Origin: Funneliformis mosseae
Lineage: Eukaryota; Glomeromycota; Glomeromycetes; Glomerales; Glomeraceae
Reading direction: 5' to 3'
Assembly (NCBI GenBank): GCA_910592005.1
Contig: CAJVPP010000247.1
Coordinates: forward strand, 1 to 38,552
DNA: 38,552 nucleotides
The notes under the pieces are model-generated. The model worked only from the letters and a program-made list of their open reading frames with translations. It had not been told where the DNA came from and made no database searches. Each line of letters starts with the position of its first letter. The first letter of the stretch is position 1. This document shows, in pieces, positions 33,943 to 38,552 of the stretch. Position numbers and translations under genes: made by a program.

Positions 33943-36534
33943 AATAATGAATTCTGTAGCTATATACTACGAATTGCTAGATCATATAGTGTATATAATA
34001 TTATGTAGTGCACTTCGGTAGACTTAATTATACAATAACCAGAGTGACATATGGCGACAAATATGCTACCTAAAATAATGATGTTAAATTCCAAAAAAAG
34101 TAAAAGATATTATAATGATTTGTATCGGAGCAGTGCTACAAAAACTCTAAATAAAAGAATATTGCTATGGACATTAGTATTTCTGAAATGTTTGAACAAG
34201 AATCTAAAATATTTTTGTGCGTTGAAGTTTTGAATTATCTTTTTGAAGTAAAAATCTAATATGATAAAAATCTACTAATTAACAGACTGCTTATTTATGC
34301 CCCTTCCAATAAATGAATTCATTAAACGTTATCACTCCATAAAGAATTGCAAGAATCAATATCTTAACAAGGGTGCTTGCACGTTCAATAAATTTATATT
34401 TAAACTAGGGAGGCCTGAAACTTAATTCGACGATTCACCTGTTTTTTTCATAACTTGATTTGTACGCTCTGTTTCATTTTGAGAAGTAGATGCAAGAACT
34501 ATGCGAAAGAATCTAAAACATCTGTCATTAGTCATTAATATTATTATTGCAAATTAAAAAAAAAAAGAAATTAATTCTTAAAAATTGTTTCACTTTATTA
34601 TATTGCCGTGTCAACGGAGTCATACGATCGTTCAAAAATCAAAACTTTTTTCGTTAATATTCTAATAAAGTATAAAATTGATCATTTCTATACAATGGAT
34701 TAAATAATAAGAAAACATATTATTTACGACAACAAAGGATGGAACAAATAACTTCAAAATGATAAATTTAAAAATCTGAGAAGATTTCCCCTCCATTATT
34801 AGTTCTTCATCCACAGCATCATGAAAAGGAGATATCACTTTTACTTTAGAAATTTTCAATTATTAGTATCGAATCTTTGTCATAGAATTGTAGTGTATAA
34901 GGAATCTGAGTTAAATCCAAGATCTTAAATTAATAAATTTAACTAGCGAAATGTATGTCGAAATATATAGATAATCCGAGTTGGTTATTATATATTTTGG
35001 TTGGTTATCGATTTTATAGCATAAAAAGTTTTTGAGGTTCTTGTTATGTCCGAAATTGAAAATTCTGATAAGTGTGTTGGACTTATAACTATTGACAAAG
35101 TACTCGTAAAAGCTCATAAACGAAATGGGATCCCTAGAAACCCATGTCAACAGATAATTTCCTTTAGAAAATTAAAATTCTGAAACTGTTTTGGCATCGG
35201 GGAAAGTATGAGCTTTAGTCCACTTACAAGTTTTCAGTAGCAACGATTATATATTAATTCTCTTGCCAGTCAAAGGTAACGGCCTAATGATGTTTATTCC
35301 AATTCGTCGAAGTTGTCCAATCTTGATGGTGTAGGAATACAATTTCATGGAAGTTTTTGGTTTTACATTGAGTGCAAGACTGATATTGATAGAAATAATT
35401 GAGGATCGTTAATCCAAAATGTCTGGCTAACAGTTCTTCATAAAAAGAAGATAAATATGTGTGAACCACAGCAGATTTTTGTATATTAATCTATTTATAA
35501 CAAATAATGTCGAGCCCAAGCTTTAATTTTTAGTTATGAGGGTCACAATTCGTCAGTGATGTTTGAAGTAACTGTGAAGCTTACTTGTTGAGTGGGAACT
35601 ATGTTGAGTTAAATCAGTTAAAATAAAAGTTCAAATAAAGAATAGCCATTATAATAAATCGACGAATTTTAAATTAAATATGAAATTTGCGATAGGTGTA
35701 AACGTATGTTATTTTCAAGCATGATGTAAATCTTGAAAATCGTAAGGCTATAACCAATCTGGCAGTTGGGATACAATATTGAACAAATGACAAAGTGCAA
35801 CCGAAAGTGAATGCACCAGTATATATATAAATTCCAGTGGAAATATAAATGCAAGGAACTGTGCAGAAATAAGGTAATTATCCAATAATCAAAGCTTCTT
35901 ATTAAGAATAATAATGCATTGTGGGTTATATCTATCCGATCATTGATCACAATACCTCGAGTTAATGGCCTATTAACAAAATCATCTCAATTTCTCTATA
36001 TAGTAAAATTAGAACTCTTGGTATCAGTTAATAAATAAATATTCATATTTACTTTACTAATGAAAAGGGGTATCTTTAAGATTAAAATTAATATTAATTA
36101 TGTAGTTTCATAAGAATGTAAAGTACAATAATTAGCCCTTATGATGAAATAATGACGATTTCCATCTGGATACGTAAAATCTCGCTAACAAACTATTGTA
36201 GATCAAAGAGAAACAATGAGTAAGGTGTTTTCATTCGAGTAATGTTGTGCGAACATATACAGTATGAATGCAGGATCGTCTTAAAAGAAATCGTAATGGC
36301 AATGAAAGCGAATCACAATAACTGACGGATGCATACATCACCTAAATAAAGCTGCAGAATATATAGCTGTGAATTAGTTGTAGCAGAAGAAACAATATGC
36401 TAACAGCGCATTGCTAACAGCGTATCTCTTTAACATTTTTTTTGTATCTGGTGAATTGTACGAATTTATTGCAGACTTTAATTTCTAGAATATCCTGACA
36501 GGCAGGCGCAAATCTTCTCTAGCAAAAAAACAAT

Positions 36535-36568
36535 ACATTGATCAAACGAATTTAAATTTGATCAATGT
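36535..36568. repeat. Perfect inverted repeat
   Basis: ACATTGATCAAA and TTTGATCAATGT form 12-base arms around a 10-base spacer. It lies in a stretch with no gene. It could be a protein-binding palindrome or the scar of a foldback element. Confidence 0.6.
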
Positions 36569-37657
36569 TACCATGCAGTATATGGTGTTCCAGTCAATGA
36601 TTTTGCATTAGGGCTTAATTAATTCTGAACTTTTTGAAAAAAAAAAATACATGTTTTTTTTGTTACGTGTCTAAGACGCGAAGTTGATGATCATTTGATC
36701 ATTTGGCATGACTAAAAAAGGATCTTGCATATTATATAACATAAATATTGAAAGGTTCTAAATTTTTTTAATTTCGTTCTATGGTTTTAAAAGGTATTTT
36801 TCTTTTTTTCATTTAACTCGAAATAATAAACTTTAAAGTAAACGACAAGTAAAGTTATTTAGAGTCATGCCCTTATCAAGGTTATAGAATATAGCATGAA
36901 ACTAGGTGGGTCAATGTATCTTTGATTGTCAGTGTGATTCTCCTCAAACCAAAATCTTCACCTTATTGCGCTTCCCCCAGTAAAAATTTTTTTTTCTTCC
37001 TAGGCAAGGATCCGATTTGATAAAAATTTGTCGGTCTTCATGATAATGATGATTAAGAATTTTTTGTGAGTTTTTACACTTAAGGCGTCAATTGTTTAGC
37101 GTTTAATAGAAAGCGTATTTAATACTCAATAATCATCTTCATCTAGGTTTTGGTTAGACTTCTTTTTTAAACATATCTACAAGTTCTGCAATGATTTTAT
37201 TCGCATCCATTTAACATTCAATAGTTGGCGCGGCAGTCATAAAAAATCAAAAAAAAATTTTAAGAATTTATCTAACCCAAAAACCAAACCGGTTTGAATT
37301 TAGTTTCTCCGTCGTTGCCGCAGTAAAAACAGAGAGGCGAAGTAAAACATGATTTTCTATCAACAAGTACTGGAACAGTTAATGACGAAAAACACCCTAA
37401 TTTTTCGTATTTATCAGACAACTAGAGATGCAATTATTCAGGGACTTCAAACACTTAATTCATTGCACAAATTATCAATAATTTAAAGACATTTTATTTT
37501 AAAAAAATTAATTAGAACAAAAAATTTTTCCGATTCAAATTATCACCATTGGTTATTTTTATTAGTTACCAACTAGATTAGGTTGGTGTTTGTCGCCGCT
37601 AGTTATGGTTATTATACTGCTTTAGTTGTAATAATATATCCTTTATTAAGTTATCAT

Positions 37658-37725
37658 CGTGATGAGCCGAAGGGTCCATCCAAAATGCCGCGCCCACATT
37701 CGTCCGAAAGGGCGGAATCAGCCCT
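37658..37725. repeat. CpG-rich patch, probable dispersed repeat end
   Basis: This patch (GAGCCGAAGGGTCC, CCGCGCCCACATTCG, AAAGGGCGGAATC) is far richer in G/C and CpG than the surrounding kilobases. Partial direct repeats of CTATAAAATC-AAAAA follow at 37729 and 37830. It falls in an open frame (37583-37801), but the protein is unlike any family I know. Confidence 0.3.
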
Positions 37726-38181
37726 AACTATAAAATCGAAAAAAATATTAACTAACAATAAAATAGACAATATAATATATCTGACTGCGCCTATGAAATA
37801 AGCCAAAGCGGTAAATCTACTGATCTAACCTATAAAATCAAAAATCGAAAAAAAATAAATAAAATTATTAATCAAAAATTATTAATTAATTAAATCAATA
37901 ATCAACAATAGGAATAAATAATATATAATAGTAGAAAAAACAATTTTCATTATGTATATAAAAATGGTCGGTCGTTGGAGTTACACGAATCGTCTAAAAC
38001 TAAAATTTTTTTTACTTTTTTACCGTACCTATAATTATTTCTTGTATCTCACATACAAACGGTAAGATCTACATACCTTGACAATATGTACTATTACATT
38101 CTATTATCGTTATATAAGTAATTTGATTAAAATAATTTTTTCTTTAAAAAAAAAAAAACTTATTTTTTATAAATTATAAAA

Positions 38182-38552
38182 ATGTTTAATAATAATTATA
38201 AAGGTAATAGTATAAAGAAACTAAAAAATATTTTCATCAAACAAGAAAAAAGAATAAAAGGAATGAAGCTTTGTATAACTAAAATTAGTTAATTGACGGT
38301 TTGATAATATTCTAATCTTTTTTTTTTATGAATTTATATTAGAGCAAGTTTCAGATGTTAAAAAAGCTTCCTCATTAGAAGGTAATATATACCGTTAATT
38401 ATTTGTTTGAAATTCAAAATAGAAAGAGTTTTAATTAATAAAGGTAATACAACTAATATTAATTTTAAAATTTTTTCAAAAATAAATATTATAATAGAAT
38501 CAGATTCAGATACTCCTACATTAGAAGATTTAAATGGTAATAAATTTATTAT
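38182..38552 (+). CDS. Possible micro-exon gene, 5' part, running off the window
   Basis: Four short exons can be joined: 38182-38203 (22 bases, starting ATG), 38343-38381 (39), 38423-38443 (21) and 38498-38536 (39), followed by a donor at 38537. Every donor is G/GTAATA and every acceptor ends TTAG or ATAG. All introns are phase 1 and every junction codon is GAA or GAG (Glu). The reading is MFNNNYKE, QVSDVKKASSLE, ERVLINK, ESDSDTPTLEDLN, an acidic, polar peptide. No signal peptide is seen. Because exons this short can arise by chance in AT-rich DNA, the model is tentative. I do not recognise the family. Confidence 0.4.

Larger units (their letters stand above)
33943..38181. other. Intergenic region with unassigned relics
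   Basis: No intact gene is supported. On minus, 35284-35469 reads LARHFGLTILNYFYQYQSCT, QCKTKNFHEIVFLHHQDWTT, and 34911-35150 reads WVSRDPISFMSFYEYFVNSY; they may be parts of one decayed gene. A perfect 12-base inverted repeat lies at 36535-36568. A 14-base tandem duplication (TGCTAACAGCG) lies at about 36398-36425. A CpG-rich patch lies at about 37658-37725. Confidence 0.35.

Noticed and set aside
34051..34233. Open frame of 60 codons on plus
   Set aside because: No recognisable motif, splice partner or upstream element.
35669..35950. Open frame of 93 codons on minus
   Set aside because: Composition follows local base content; no motif or homologue recognised.

Overview
The window looks like nuclear DNA of a very AT-rich, intron-rich fungus. 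It is most likely an arbuscular mycorrhizal fungus of the Rhizophagus/Glomus type. That assignment is an inference from base composition, short spliceosomal introns, and a tandem family of LPKYDG...-MIR proteins that I associate with that group. No bacterial-style genes, CRISPR arrays, rRNA genes or convincing tRNA genes were seen.

Positions 1-11,040 are gene-rich and housekeeping. RFC1, the large clamp-loader subunit, lies on + (503-3529, two exons joined by a GC-AG intron), with an MluI-box and two CACGTGA motifs upstream. It converges on a six-exon eIF1A gene on - (4079-4928). After an AT-rich gap with a decayed gene (about 6120-6554) come an F-box protein gene on - (7556-8685) and a five-exon RER1 gene on + (10115-11040). 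All splice sites were read by hand and all junctions keep frame.

Positions 11,041-20,040 hold no intact gene. A broken gene lies at about 11.7-12.0 kb. From about 12.4 to 20.0 kb the DNA is extremely AT-rich, with lines of only 3-4 G/C per 60 bases. Buried in it are a Tc1/mariner deletion derivative with terminal inverted repeats and TA flanks (18133-18720), a 172-base pogo-like MITE (14409-14580) and a decayed multi-exon gene (19383-19883). Many stops in these relics sit where Trp, Gln or Arg would be expected, as C-to-T decay would produce.

Positions 20,900-33,700 hold a tandem family. Each gene encodes a domain resembling a Ty3-type retrotransposon Gag capsid, followed by a C-terminal MIR-like (beta-trefoil) region, in four exons with intron phases 0, 1, 0. 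Two copies are intact on paper (23712-24954 and 28646-29855). Three are broken (20969-21923, 30881-31767, 32497-33684). Upstream of three copies a CACGTGA motif lies about 90-106 bases before the conserved start. A relic of Ty3/gypsy reverse transcriptase lies just before the last copy, and small foldback elements and a dispersed CpG-rich repeat lie between copies.

Positions 33,700-38,552 are mostly unassigned relic sequence. At the right edge is the possible beginning of a micro-exon gene, with exons of 22, 39, 21 and 39 bases, all joined in phase 1.
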